Shown one piece after another: positions 1 through 10,999 of a DNA stretch of 64,000 bases. The notes below the pieces were generated by a model, which saw only the letters and a list, made by a program, of their open reading frames with translations, ran no database searches and was not told the origin of the DNA. Location of the stretch: assembly GCA_016165875.1 (NCBI GenBank), contig JABBOT010000001.1, positions 40,848,252 to 40,912,251 on the forward strand, in the 5' to 3' direction. This stretch comes from Acanthopleura granulata (lineage: Eukaryota; Mollusca; Polyplacophora; Chitonida; Chitonidae). The number at the start of each line of letters is the position of its first letter. Positions within the stretch are counted from its first letter, which is position 1. Position numbers and translations under genes: made by a program.

Positions 1-2763
1 GTGTAAAAACTTTTCAACAGATTGAGCCAGCTCCCAGACCATCACCTAGAAGGCAACATTTATTTCATCATCAAATTAGACACAGGATTTCAATGCACTA
101 AATACGCGCTTAAACAATTAATGATCTACAGCAGGCCCAACACTTGATTTTAATTAATAAGTGAAAGACTCTTCGTGTACTCTCTCAGGAATAACATGTG
201 AAGAGTTGAAACTTTATTATTGTCTCTTCTAATTAACTCTTTTTCATTAAATTTTCTTCACATCTACTCACATGTGAACAGGACAATATTGTTATTGTTA
301 ATACATGACTCCCAATGACAGTCTTAAGACATTGAAAACCTAATACACAGACATATACAATATCAGATGTACATGAATGTTTAGTTCATACGTTAGTTCA
401 CATGTCCACTGGAATGACACAAAATAGAAGATGCAATCCTCAGGAATTATGGAGAATATTGTATATCACCTGAAGTTTGGTGTGTAAAGATGTCCTTTCA
501 GAAGCACATACAGCTACTTTTGATGCCAACATTGTGGTTTTTCTCATAGAAACTTCAAAACAAAAAAACTCTTTATGTGTCCCAATGTGATAGATGAAAA
601 GATCAGAATCAAGTAAAATGCATCACTTAAAAAAGGTGAACTTAAGGGGAAATACAGTAATTTTTTCGTTCTTGTTAAATCTGTCAGTCGAACCCCAACT
701 CACTGGACAACATTGATAATTGGGGCAATGTCTACTGCTTTCCCAAAGCAGATTAAGGTAATTTTATGAATGCATGCATCAATTATTGTGCACTGAAGTG
801 CGGAGTTGTGAAATCATGTACTCTTGTTTATATTCAAAACTTGATAATGAGATATGGAAAGGTCAAGCAGTGGTTATAGTAATTGGAGTGCAGCAGTCCA
901 ATATGCCACCAACTGCATCAGACAATATGTCATCAACTGGGTCAGATTATATACCATCGACTGGGTGAGACAATATGCCATCGACTGGGTCACACTATAC
1001 ATGTATGTCATCGACTGGGTCAGCCTATATGTCATCAACTGGGTCTAACTATATGTCATCAACTGGGTAAGACTATATATCATAAACTGGGTCAGACAAT
1101 ATGCCATAAACTGGGTAAGACTATATGTCATCAACTGGGTCAGGCTATATGTCACCAACTTGGTCAGACTATATGTCACTGACTGGGTCGGACAATATGC
1201 CATATATTGGGTCACACTATATGTCATCAACTGGGTCAGACTATTCAACAAGCCAACTGTCAATTAAACAGGTTTCTAAATAAATTCATACCTCGCCTTT
1301 AAGATGATTAGCCTGAGCCATCAGCTGATCTTGAAGAGTTGCCAACAAAGAATTAGAAAGGCCTTTGTGATTTTCCAGTCTGATCTCAGGTATTCTGGCA
1401 ATGAGTGAAATGAAATGGAAAATTTACAATGACAAGTTTCCTATTGTCAATACCTCCATAACATAAAATTGTTAGAATAAATATAATTGAAATCAATAAC
1501 AATAGGAAAATAAACATGGCATAGAAGAAGTGTTTTATTCACATTTTTCTCTTGCAACCACTGATGCGCCATACCCCTTCCTGAGGTAACAAAATGCTGA
1601 GCCCACCAATCAAAATCAGAATGGCTAGCAGAATTCAACAAGCCCTGCAGATAAAGGCAAAGTTTTTATACATCACAGAAACATTACTACACAACTCATT
1701 ATGAACGTGTTGGTTGATGCAGCCACAGTCAACACATACTCGTCTGGGTATCTCGCCGGACACTTCACAATGAGATCCACCTGAACATGTGCTTCTTCAT
1801 GGCCGTTCATGCTGCGCTGAGGATGAAGAGTGAGCTGGACCTCTGGTGGACGAGGTACCTTAAACAGAAGATGTGATTGACCCATTGGTTTACTGACTGG
1901 TGTTTGATTTCATACTAAGCAATTTTTCACTTTATATGATGGTAGTCAGTTCAAGGGTGGAACAAAACTGGGGAAACCATCGACCTGTAACCATTTACAT
2001 ACATCTTTTGATGACTGGCCTTCAGCCTGTTTACAACTTCTTAAGTAATAATGTAGATGATTTAGTACTACTTACTTAGGTAGGTTTCTAGTTCAAGATT
2101 GCTCTGACCTTGGGATTTGCATTAGGACTGACACTATCGCTCAAATTCCAAGTCAGAGAATCATAGTGTGAGAAAATTAACAGTTGGCACCCTGATAAAG
2201 CACTCCAAATACCTCTAGCTGGTCAAATCCTCCTTGTAACAACTCCCCTTCCCACGTGGTTACCACGTTTCTCACACTGAGACTCTCTGATGTGGGTGTT
2301 TGGGCGATGGCATCATTTCTAATGCAAATCCAAAGGTCAGAGCAATCTCGGACTGATAGGTTTCTATCAATCGAAGTAACTTAGTCATCTGTGTATAACC
2401 CTTAGTTGTATCCTACCTGCACTTTAAACGTACTGATCACACTTCAACGGTGCTCGACACTAAAGCTTCCAACAGTTACACATGCATGAGACAGTAAGCC
2501 TAAGGAGGAAGTTGTAAGAATGTGAAAGTATGGAAAGATATTTTCGTCATTTGCGGGGAGTACTTATTTAGTATCTGCAGCTAATAGGCAGCTACTCTTA
2601 TTGGTAGAGAAAGGGAGGAGAGGGAGGGAGAGGGCCAGGTTGCCTCCGGATCACCCACCTTCCACGAATCTCTTTCTCGCAGATCAACTACATCTTCCAT
2701 GTAAACAGACTTTAATACTTGTAGCTCATCTTCCTGACGTTCTCTGAAGGAATCTGCAGCCAT
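1..2763 (-). CDS. EIF2AK4: eIF2-alpha kinase GCN2, N-terminal RWD-domain exons (partial)
   Basis: Four coding exons on the minus strand: 2659-2763, 1734-1858, 1292-1394 and 1-45, the last running off the window. All junctions have GT/AG sites and the phases join without a stop, giving 126 codons. The protein opens MAADSFRERQEDELQVLKSV. It carries the RWD signature of a Y-P-D turn followed by P-E-I (RYPDEY at the end of exon 2, IPEIRLENHKGLSN in exon 3) and then the helix VMVWELAQSVEKFL. This order matches the N-terminus of GCN2, whose RWD domain binds GCN1 so the kinase can respond to uncharged tRNA on stalled ribosomes. The kinase and HisRS-like domains lie outside the window. The start is the first Met at the divergent promoter shared with POP7. 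Other RWD proteins are possible, but the spacing of motifs fits GCN2 best. Confidence 0.85.
896..1256. repeat. 24-bp minisatellite in GCN2 intron 3
   Basis: About 14 imperfect copies of a 24-bp unit built on TATGTCATCAACTGGGTCAG. Because 24 is a multiple of three, the array gives open frames on both strands with an 8-residue periodicity. These are not genes. The array lies between GCN2 exons 3 and 4 and is the only notable structure in that intron. Confidence 0.9.
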
Positions 2764-3101
2764 GTTGGCTGTCTCCTCCCGCTGTTATTTAGTAAATTTC
2801 ACACAGGGCATATTTTCCAGTACAGCCTGAATAAACTCAGCAAGGCTAATGAGTTGCTGGCCCTTCATGTGGCACTGTCAGCCATAGTTGTTTACAGCCG
2901 TTGATGTGTAGCATCGTGAGGTTTGATTGATCAATATGTGTTACTCATGAAACACATTTCTAATTGAGTTTTAAAATGTAAACTACATTTTAGTTTCTAA
3001 ATAAGTGTTGTAACCAAAAATATAGTTTTATGATTTTAACAAACAAATATCTTTCGTTTGTTTTCTTCGGATTGCGATTGTCGTGTACTTCCGGTTGCAT
3101 C
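2764..3101. promoter_or_regulatory. bidirectional promoter interval, GCN2 / POP7
   Basis: The 338 bp between the two divergent start codons must hold both 5' UTRs and both promoters. An ETS-type site ACTTCCGG is visible at 3087-3094, 8 bp before the POP7 start codon. No TATA box is obvious. ETS sites near the start are typical of divergent housekeeping promoters. The promoter role is inferred from gene layout. Confidence 0.55.
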
Positions 3102-3614
3102 ATGGACACAGCAACAAGTGCGCGTGTTGAATCGGCTAGTGCAGCAACAGCTTCTTCGGCTGGCAAAGACACAAAACCAAAACCAGATGCATTTGACCCC
3201 GAAGAGTATACGTTAAGGAAACGTCTCCCTCACAGGCTACCTAGGCGGAAAAATGATGTATATGTTAGTCGAAAAACGGACTTCAAACAGCAGTTTGCTC
3301 GCTGTCAAAAACTATTGGATTCCGGTTGGAATGAAGTTTATATTCATGGTTTAGGTGCAGCCATCAACAGAGCAATTAACCTAGGGCTACAGCTAAAAAA
3401 CAAAGGAATGGGAACTCTCGACGTGGCGGTTCACACTTCAACAGTTGAGCTAATTGACGACTTTGAGCCAGAGACTGACGACCTAGAACCTGAAAGTAGA
3501 TTCAGAAATAATTCCACCGTTCATATCAAAGTTTTCCGTCTGAAGGAATTTCAAATCGAAAAGAGCACCACACAAGAAGCCACAACAAGAACTCCAAGCA
3601 AAAGCACAACATGA
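3102..3614 (+). CDS. POP7: ribonuclease P/MRP protein subunit p20 (Rpp20/Pop7)
   Basis: A single-exon frame of 170 codons. The Alba-type fold of Rpp20 is plain: DPEEYTLRKRLPHRLPRR and ND(V)YV near residues 30-55, then KTDFKQQFARCQKLLDSG, the hallmark IYIHGLGAAINRAINLGLQL, and HTSTVELIDDFEPETDD with RNNSTVHIKVFR near residues 110-150. Pop7 pairs with Pop1/Rpp25 partners in nuclear RNase P and RNase MRP, which mature tRNA 5' ends and pre-rRNA. The frame is open 24 codons further upstream (from 3030). I chose the Met at 3102 because MDTATS starts the conserved-length protein and the upstream residues look like 5' UTR. The protein is slightly longer than human POP7, with a Thr/Ser-rich tail after the conserved core. 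It is divergent from GCN2. Confidence 0.93.
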   Translation: MDTATSARVESASAATASSAGKDTKPKPDAFDPEEYTLRKRLPHRLPRRKNDVYVSRKTDFKQQFARCQKLLDSGWNEVYIHGLGAAINRAINLGLQLKNKGMGTLDVAVHTSTVELIDDFEPETDDLEPESRFRNNSTVHIKVFRLKEFQIEKSTTQEATTRTPSKSTT

Positions 3615-5080
3615 GAGATACTTCTTCAGATGCGATTTGTGTGAATGTGATTTGTCCTCGGTTCCACCAGAAAATCTTGTCAGCAAACGTATTCATATAT
3701 TGCCACTGCGTGGTAGAGTCTTGAATAGACCATGGCATATTTGTGTATCTCAGATTTGGAAATAAGAACATGTTATGGACATGGATCAGCACTGTCCTGT
3801 CAAATGATATGATTTTTTACTGAAAATGCTGAAATAGCATATTTTCACTTATAATCACTCACAATCAGTTATATTACAAATTTTACACGTCTTTCCATGG
3901 GTTGTTGTGGTGTTAATTTATTCTTTACTCAGCAGAAAGGAAACAAAGATGGTCAGTTCATTTGCATAAATGAAAGAAGCAAACAAACATAGAAATTATC
4001 TCCACACATGTAACATTCAATGTTGTGTTTTTTTTGTTTTTTTTTAAGTTATTTATTACTAAGTGTTTGTCCTCATGGTACGTATGTTAAGACCCGAGTG
4101 AGACAGGGATTGTTGAGATTCAAATGCCTCCTCTGGTTTGGTGGGGTTTACAGGTATTTCAGCAGTTGACAGTACTTGAAGGGCTGGAATTACATGAAGT
4201 TCTTTTGGAGGTCATTCCATTAAAGATTGTCAGTTATGTGCTGAGGTCTTTGTCTACTGATAAAATTGACTGGTGTCAGATGTATGAAATATTCTTGAGC
4301 AAATTGAGGTTTTAACAGCAGTCACTAAATTACTTTGCAGCCTGTGGTGCCAGCTGAGTCATAGATTATTTTGACAGGTATGTTTTTGGGGTGGATGAAT
4401 ATGGTTGACCGCTGACAAAATTAAACTGACATTTTAGGCAGTGTGTGAACATCCATATATTGGATAGAATGTGATTCTTGCACATGGCAGAGTAATGTTC
4501 AGTCACAAGGCAGATAATACCTGAGAACTTTCACCTAGGCACATAGCATTGTGGACAATGAACAAGAATTTGTTGGAATTGCGAAGTGTGCTCTTTGTGA
4601 AGTGTCATGCCAGATGTCTTAGACGTCAGCATGATGCTGCAGTATGACAACATTTTGAGTATCCTGCTTCAAGGAATGGCCGATGTGAAATGACTGAAAC
4701 AAAGTTTACAGCACTATAAAACCAGAAGCAAATGCACTGCTCAGAACATTTCGATTTGAGCACGGCCACTGTCTCATGATACATAATCAGGTTGATGTAT
4801 TTATTTAATTTGCATTTCATGCAATACAAATCAGATAGAGGAAACCACCACCCTTTTATGCTAGGAACCAAGCAAACCTCTGGGCTTTAAAGCCTGGTGA
4901 TAGCTGGATTTAAGCTTGCAGTCTTATTGGTCATGGGTTGATTGAGTGTTGAGAACACTGCATAATAGAATACACCACATTTACAAAGTACACATCACCT
5001 AAAAGACCATTTCGTGCTTATTACAAATATGATCTTATTATCATTATTTTAGTAGGGGTTCAAACCATTCAGGCTTTCTA
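3615..5080. other. non-coding interval downstream of POP7
   Basis: AT-rich sequence with only short chance frames and a T-run near 4028-4045. I see no exon with credible splice sites, no SINE and no tandem array. It includes the POP7 3' UTR. Confidence 0.6.
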
Positions 5081-5089
5081 GAGAAAATG

Positions 5090-5435
5090 GCAAGTCGCAT
5101 GGCTTTGAAACTTCAGTATGTTTTAGCTACAGACCTGAAGTTTTGCACCTAAACTTTTGAAGACTTTTGATCACGTGACCTGGTGGCCATATTGGATTTT
5201 GATGAAAACCTTTGAAAATCTTGGTCAGAACGGCTGATGCGATTGAGCTGAAATTCAGTCTGTAGTTGCACAAAGCCTAGGTACATTCAGGGTGATAACG
5301 AAAACTTTCTGCCTTGAAAATTGTAGAAGCTCGCTATTGGGTGAATATGTCATATGACCGAAAATTTGTTTTTGCTAATAATTTCCACACTTGTACAGAT
5401 GATGTCCTACAAATAGTCCTATCTAATGCAGCTTT
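5090..5435. repeat. old dispersed repeat fragment left of the Polinton-like element
   Basis: Contains GTGACCTGGTGGCCATATTGG followed by GATG-AAAACCTTTGAAAATC and a 'GAGCTGAAATTCAGTCTG' tail. These are diverged counterparts of phrases at 16225-16310 and 29985-30065. It is probably the same ancient dispersed repeat family, here forming the left flank of the insertion. Confidence 0.4.
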
Positions 5436-5683
5436 AGTAGTATACAGAATAGGGGTTCTGGCACACTTCCCACCAGGGCCCTCCCCACCCACCTGGAGTG
5501 CCCCCAATCCAAGCTCAACCCAAGCTGAAGCCATATGGTGTTCGCGTGTACAACTTTTTTCAATTAACTATGTACACAAACGGACGTGCACATTCAGAGA
5601 TAATTGGCATAGGCTGACCAACCCTCTGGTAGAGACCGAACAGAAACATAACATAGCTCGACGCCGAAAAGAAAAGATGGCAT
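5436..5683 (+). repeat. left terminal inverted repeat
   Basis: Pairs with 15638-15900 in reverse orientation. Shared landmarks from the outer end inward are GTATACAGAATAG, CACACTTCCCACCAGG, CCATATGGTGTTCGCGT, AATTAACTATGTA, ACCCTCT.GTAGAGACC, AACATAACATAGCTCGACGC and GATGGCAT. Identity falls toward the inner end. Confidence 0.88.
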
Positions 5684-5976
5684 CGACAGTTCACCTCTTC
5701 TATCCCGAAGCCCCCTCCCCCCCCTGCGGCCCGACGATAATCTCTATACCCGGTGGCTACAACCAGTTCGACCTCTTGAAGATGATCTTCGAGAATGAGA
5801 AGACACTTGAAGAATATGGCGACACCATACCAACCATCATGCACAAGCACATTCAGAGAATCATATACCTGTTTCACGATGTGATCGCCCGCGAGATCAT
5901 CGCAGATCCGACTTGTGCGCGAAGCCGCAACCGGATGGAAAACGTACTCGAGGTCACCGCGAACCATGGCTATTAG
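5667..5976 (+). pseudogene. unrecognised ORF just inside the left TIR of the element
   Basis: An open stretch of about 99 codons starting MASTVHLFYPEAPSP and ending TANHGY. The second half is charged and helix-like (FENEKTLEEYGDTIPTIMHK). I do not recognise it. It begins inside the TIR, so part of it is repeat sequence. On the opposite strand a 59-codon frame (6135 down to about 5959, starting MDPAEIARAAFSAVLSEANE) looks equally protein-like, so which strand was coding is unclear. It may be a degraded accessory gene. Confidence 0.3.
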
Positions 5977-6377
5977 TAGCCAGCCCAGTCTCACACAAAC
6001 CGACGTTCCAATTAGAGAAAAGTGGTATGGTATACCAATGATCATGAAAAGACAGCGTAATTGTGAATGGCTTCTCGTTGGCCTCCGAGAGCACTGCGGA
6101 AAAAGCTGCCCTGGCGATTTCTGCAGGATCCATCTTACGGGCATGCGCAGGAACTCCCCCATCCCGACGCCCTGTCGAAGCTGTAATATCGGGACACAGT
6201 CAGAGGCTCACCTATGTGGGCCTGGCGGGGCCGACCGGGCTCAAAAATATCTTGTTAGAGCAGAAGCTGCAACGGCGGTCAGCTGGGCAAAGAAGGTGAC
6301 CGCGTTTGTAGGGCTGTAAGCCCTCAATCCTCTTTTCGACTGATCACGGCGAACCGAATTTCCATTTAGAGGAATTT

Positions 6378-9300
6378 GTGTCTACCGTATATCCATCTAT
6401 AACCGCCATGGTGACTATGGATGAATACACCGACCAGCTACTGGTAGTAATGCCAGAAAATCCAGCTCTCCATGATGTAGTCCAAAACATCCTGGAGGAG
6501 CCCATTCCTGAGACAGTCAAGGGTCGCCTGCTAAAGCCCATACAGCTTGGGAAATATCTGCCTCTTCCTCCACCACGCAGGAAGATGGGTAAGAAGAGGA
6601 AGGCCATTGTGAAAGAATTTGACCCAATCCCCAAAACTTTCCGAACCACCAAGGACTACCAGACGGAGGTTCTAGAGCTGTTTGAGGGTGCCAAGGCAGA
6701 TGACCTTACGTTCCAGAAAAACCCTCGGTTTTATACAGGCCAGTGAGATCAGCAAGGCACGAGGCAAGGCTTTCCCTCACATCCTGGAGGCTATTGAAAA
6801 GTGGACGCCAAGAGAGTCAGGGTGGGTTGTCGGTCGAGTGGAAACTATGGCTTGACATCGCTCGATACCAGCCGCTAAGAGGCGGATCTTACATAGCGCT
6901 ACCGGTAGCTGTAAGGAACAAGAAGCAGTCGTAAACGTGAAAAACGATGACCACTGCCTCAGATGGGCACTCTGGTCAGCTCTGTTTCCTGCAGCCATAA
7001 ACCAACACAGGAATAGCAATTACCCAATTGAGGATGGCCTGAACTTTGAAGGGATCGACTCCCCAACTCCCATCTCTCAGATCCCTAAGGTTGAGAAACA
7101 AAACAACCTAGCCATCAACGTTTTCGACTGGGACAAAGGCGTCACCGACTTAGCAAAGATTCCAGCTACATGCCTCGGATCAATCTGCTGTTGACCGGGA
7201 AGGCCAGTAAATTCCACTACACCTGGATCAAGGATTTGAACCGCCTGCTTTATGATCAATCCAAGTATAAAGGCAGGAAGCACTTCTGCGAGCGTTGCCT
7301 CTAAAGTGCTCTGCACTCTAGGGAAGACCTTCTGGAAGCACACAAACCGGAGTTCCGCGGGATCGGCCAGACAGCTGTGCAGATGAGGGTAAAAACAAGC
7401 TCACCTTTCAGAACCACCACAAGCAGCTCCCAACACCTCACATCATCTATGCTGACTTCGAAGCTCTCTCACCACCAAATGCGAGGGCGTCGGGCTAGAC
7501 CCCACAAAAAGCAACACCCAAAAAACACAGTACCACGAGGCCATGCGATAGGCACACCGAGCCTCCTGTGGAATACAGAGGGTCCAACAAAGCAGAGCAC
7601 TTCTTATAAGGTCTCCAAGAAGAGGGGCGCGTGATCAATGTGGTGCTAGCTAACTGGAAAGCCATAGCAACGACCCCAAAAGACTGACCGGCATACAACA
7701 CTGCTACCACCTGCCATGTCTGTGAAAAGCCGCTTGTAGTTGCAGAGGAACGGGACCACTGTCACATGAACGGAAAATACAGGGGTGCCGCACACAACGC
7801 CTGCAACCTGACGCTACAGCTAATCCCCAAAACCACCACCATCCCAGTAGTCTTCCGCATCCTGCGGGGCTATGACTAACCTGCTGATGCAGGCGATCTC
7901 GAAAGTAGAGGGTTGTATATCCTGTATCCCCAACAACACCGAGAAATACATTTCTCCCTGGGGCAGCTCCACTTCATCGACATCGTCCAGTTCTTGTTGG
8001 GATCTGTCGACAAGCTGATAGCAGGCAACGAATCAAAGGCGTTCCAGATTACAGCGAGGTATGAACCAAGCCAGCAGAGACGTGAACTGCTAATGCGCAA
8101 GGGTACCCATGTGAATGCATGAGCTCCTGGCATGAGCCAAAGTTTCCCACGAGGGAGGGATTCTACAGAAAACTTTCGGACACACACAGCTGCGACGAGG
8201 ATTTGATGCACAAAAGGTCTGGAAGGCCTTCGACTGCTAAACCCTTGGAGACTACCACGTCCTCTACAACCGCACTGATGTATTCCTACTGGCAAATGTC
8301 TTCGAGACGTTTTGGAAGACCTGCCGAAGGCAGTATGGCCTAGATCCTGTGCATTATTACACCAGCCCTGGTCTCTCCTGGGATGCTCTCCTCAAGAAAA
8401 CAAGCATAGAGCTTGAACTGGTGACAGACTACGAACAGCACCTCTTCATCGAGAAGGGGATGAGAGGGGGTATCTCGATGGTCACAAAGCGTCACGCTCG
8501 GGCTAACAACCCCAGGGTGGAAGGTTATAACCCAAAGAAGCCACCTCGATGCCAAGAACATTTACGGCTGGGCGATGAGTCAGCTGCTACCAACAGGTGG
8601 CTTCCGGTGGGTGGAAAACTGTGATCAACTCGCAAAAACCAACACAGAGCATCCGGAGGCAACCCAGAGCTTTAATATCATGGAAACGGATCTGGAATAT
8701 CCAAAAGAGCCGCATAAGGTGTACAACTCTTACCGGCTAGCTCCGGAGCGCATAATGGTTCCCAAAGAGTGGCTCTCCGAGTACCAGCACAATCTCCTTG
8801 GTATTGGGTGGCGCCTACTGAGGTTGAGAAGCTGGTCCCTAACCTGCGCGATAAGGAACGCTATGTGCTCCAGTAATGCAAATTACAACTTTACCTGTCC
8901 GTGGGTATGCACCTGAAAAAGATCCATCATGCTCTCTGCTTCTCGCAAAGCCCCTGGATGGAGCCCTACATCCGAATGAATACAGAGCTCCGAGAAAAGG
9001 CGACGACTGATTTCGAGAAGGACCTCTACAAACTCGTGAACAACTCTGTCTTTGGAAAGACCTGAGAAAACCTCTGGAAGCGAATAGATGTCAAACTCGT
9101 GCGATCAAGCGAACAAGACAAACTCAGGCGCCTTATGGCCTGCCCAGCCTTCGCCAAAGCCAACATCTTCGTCGACGACCTGGCAGCGATTTATATTCAC
9201 AAGAGACGTCTAGCCCTCAACCGCCCCGTCTATGTGGGGATGAGCATCCTCCACCTCTCGAGGAACCTGATGTATGACTGGTACTACAAGCAGATGAAGA

Positions 9301-9600
9301 TTTAGTACGGAGATATCTGCCAGCTACACGGACACGGACAGTCTACTCCTTGAGATCCAAACCGAGAATTTCTCGAATATGGCCAAGCATGCACACCTCT
9401 ATGACACGTCCGACTACCCCGTGGATCACCCACTCCACTCTACGGCCAACAAAAAATGTCTTTGGCAAGATGGAGGATGATCGAAAGAGACAGAACGAGG
9501 AGGTCAACTTGGTGGACCTCGTTTGGGTCGTCAACATCAAACTTTGGCCGTGGAATATGCCTTGGGGCTGGTAGAAAAATCTGCCAGATGGCCTGCTTCT
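6378..9600 (+). pseudogene. protein-primed family-B DNA polymerase, decayed (Polinton/adintovirus type)
   Basis: Broken into at least six frames by stops and indels. Visible family-B landmarks run in order. A charged N-terminal region is open at 6378-6746. A segment with DDHCLRWALWSALFP and INVFDWDKGV follows at 6949-7140. The sequence YYTSPGLSWDALL with EKGMRGGIS lies near 8350-8480. A motif-A-like D...IYG occurs at 8548-8568, followed directly by W-A-M-S-Q. Motif B KLVNNSVFG lies at 9030-9056. Motif C YTDTDS lies at 9325-9342. In-frame damage includes a TGA at 9063-9065 right after motif B and a frame change just before motif C. Such polymerases copy linear DNA from a terminal-protein primer and define Polintons, adintoviruses and relatives. 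The polymerase is clearly dead here. The assignment to the protein-primed group rests on the NIYGWAM and YVGMSIL type segments. Confidence 0.82.
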
Positions 9601-9676
9601 TGAACTACTCTTTTGCTTTGCCTTCAGAAACCTTCGCAGCAGAAGCTAGTTTCTTGAAGGCGGCAATGCCTCCCCA

Positions 9677-10440
9677 GTAGCCCTTGGGGCTATAGTATAT
9701 CTTCGATATACGAATAGACAACTGGTCAGCCATGGTAGTAAGCACCATAAGCAAGGTATTCCAGCAGGCTGATAAGTCTCCAACACGCGGTAGCCACAAG
9801 CTCAGAGAGCTGCCGGGTCCTCGCCCGGAGATTTGTCGGTCCCTCCAGCACCTTTGCTGTGAAACGCATTGCGGCCTCCCCTCCCTCTCGCCAGAGATCG
9901 AGCGACTTTTGTGCGCTACCAATCAGTACCTGAGCCAGAGGACCAGGATTCTTGTTGTGGCCGTAGCAGTAACCAACCTCCAGCATCTCGGAATATATCT
10001 CTTCGGGCAAACCTATCGTCACGCAATATCCAAGCAATATATACAAATGGTATGGAAAAAATATCCTTGGGGCTACCGTATAGTGTCTCTTCGATAGTCG
10101 AATTCACAAATGGTCGACCACAGTAGTAGGCACCATAAGCCAGATACCTGATGAGTCTCCAACATGCGGAAACCACAAGCTCAGGCAACTGCCCGGCCCT
10201 ATCCCGGAAGTGAAACAGAACGGGACCAATCGCAGCCGCGAAACACATCGCGGCTTTTTCGCCCTCCAGCCGGAGAACTAGCGACTTTTGTAGGCTATCA
10301 ATCACCACATGGGCCATATGACCAGGAATCTCGCCGACGCAGGTATAGTAGTCAACCTGTAGCAGCGCGGAGTATAGCTCTTCGGGCAAACCAATCATCA
10401 CGCAATATCCAAGCAATATATACAAATGGTATGGAAAAAT
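9677..10440 (-). repeat. 380-bp tandem duplication carrying two paralogous minus-strand ORFs
   Basis: Two adjacent units of about 380 bp (roughly 9677-10056 and 10057-10440) share GCAATATCCAAGCAATATAT, CACCATAAGC and CCACAAGCTCAG at matching offsets. Each encodes on the minus strand a related protein starting MYILLGYC-IGLPEE and ending near LAYGAYY (frames 9726-10046 and 9916-10494). They differ at many codons, so the duplication is old. Function is not recognised. The sequence is hydrophobic at the start and helix-rich after. Confidence 0.7.
9726..10046 (-). pseudogene. element ORF, copy A of duplicated pair
   Basis: An open frame of 106 codons, MYILLGYCVTIGLPEEIYSE at the start and LEYLAYGAYYHG at the end. 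It is paralogous to the copy just upstream in transcription. Homologous residues include GLPEE, QKSL, EAAM, the R-x-R-QL-ELV-ACWRLI block and LAYGAYY. I do not recognise the family. Such accessory proteins of Polinton-like elements are often unannotated. Confidence 0.35.
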
Positions 10441-10494
10441 AACTCGAGCCTCATTACTCATGTCATGCCTACCATTGCACCAAACAGCTCTCAC
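10081..10494 (-). pseudogene. element ORF, copy B of duplicated pair
   Basis: The longer copy begins MRAVWCNGRHDMSNEARVIF before the shared YILLGYCVMIGLPEELYS segment and ends its homology at LAYGAYYCG. The frame then stays open by chance through the boundary of the duplication to 9916. Longer N-terminal part than copy A suggests this is the parental arrangement. Function unknown. Confidence 0.35.
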
Positions 10495-10519
10495 TAGAGT
10501 CCAGCATAGTCCTTTCGGA

Positions 10520-10687
10520 TTACTGGGCGTGTTTGTAGACGACCAGCTCAGTCACACCCATCCCGAGAAAGATATAGGCTGTCTCGCGTTCTTTTTGGCC
10601 CTCATATGATGTATAGAAATCGCCTAGGACAGGTTCTGGCCCTGTGGGGCTAAGAGTTTTACCCGTGACCTGAGCGTACTCGCACAT
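10520..10687 (-). CDS. small element protein with C-terminal hydrophobic segment
   Basis: A 55-codon frame, MCEYAQVTGKTLSPTGPEPV at the start, with LGDFYTSYEGQKERE in the middle and a hydrophobic segment TAYIFLGMGVTELVVYK at the end. Upstream in the same frame, past a single TGA, lies a further helical stretch with TQRLDSINDELR, so the original protein was longer and this may be a pseudogene. The composition resembles small accessory proteins found in Polinton-like elements of invertebrates, from general recollection. It lies directly upstream of the duplicated ORF pair on the same strand. Confidence 0.4.
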   Translation of the reverse strand: MCEYAQVTGKTLSPTGPEPVLGDFYTSYEGQKERETAYIFLGMGVTELVVYKHAQ

Positions 10688-10999
10688 CACGGCGTCGACA
10701 TTGTGAAGTGTACGCTCTACGTGCCCTTGTCAACGAAGTTCGTCATTAATCGAGTCCAGACGCTGTGTTCTTTTTTGAGACCACGCCGCCTGCCCCGCCT
10801 GGAGCTTTTCTATAGTTTATCTATAGTGGCGTTTGCGCTCCACGTCGATCCCGGAGCTTCTAAGAGCTGAGAAGAGAAAGTTACTACCTCAGAAAGCAAG
10901 TGCATTTACGAGAGCGCCTCTAACCATCATAGCGAACGAGGCCATTGTTACTTCATAATATCTGCTGGAATGATCCCCTGTTTAATTAGCATGTCCTTC

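Noticed and set aside
883..1263. Repeat proteins on both strands near 1 kb
   Set aside because: The 24-bp minisatellite explains them, and they lie within a GCN2 intron.
5560..6162. 200-codon minus-strand frame at the left of the Polinton-like element
   Set aside because: The overlapping frames on both strands conflict. The 59-codon minus frame from 6135 and the plus frame from 5667 look more protein-like, and none could be assigned.
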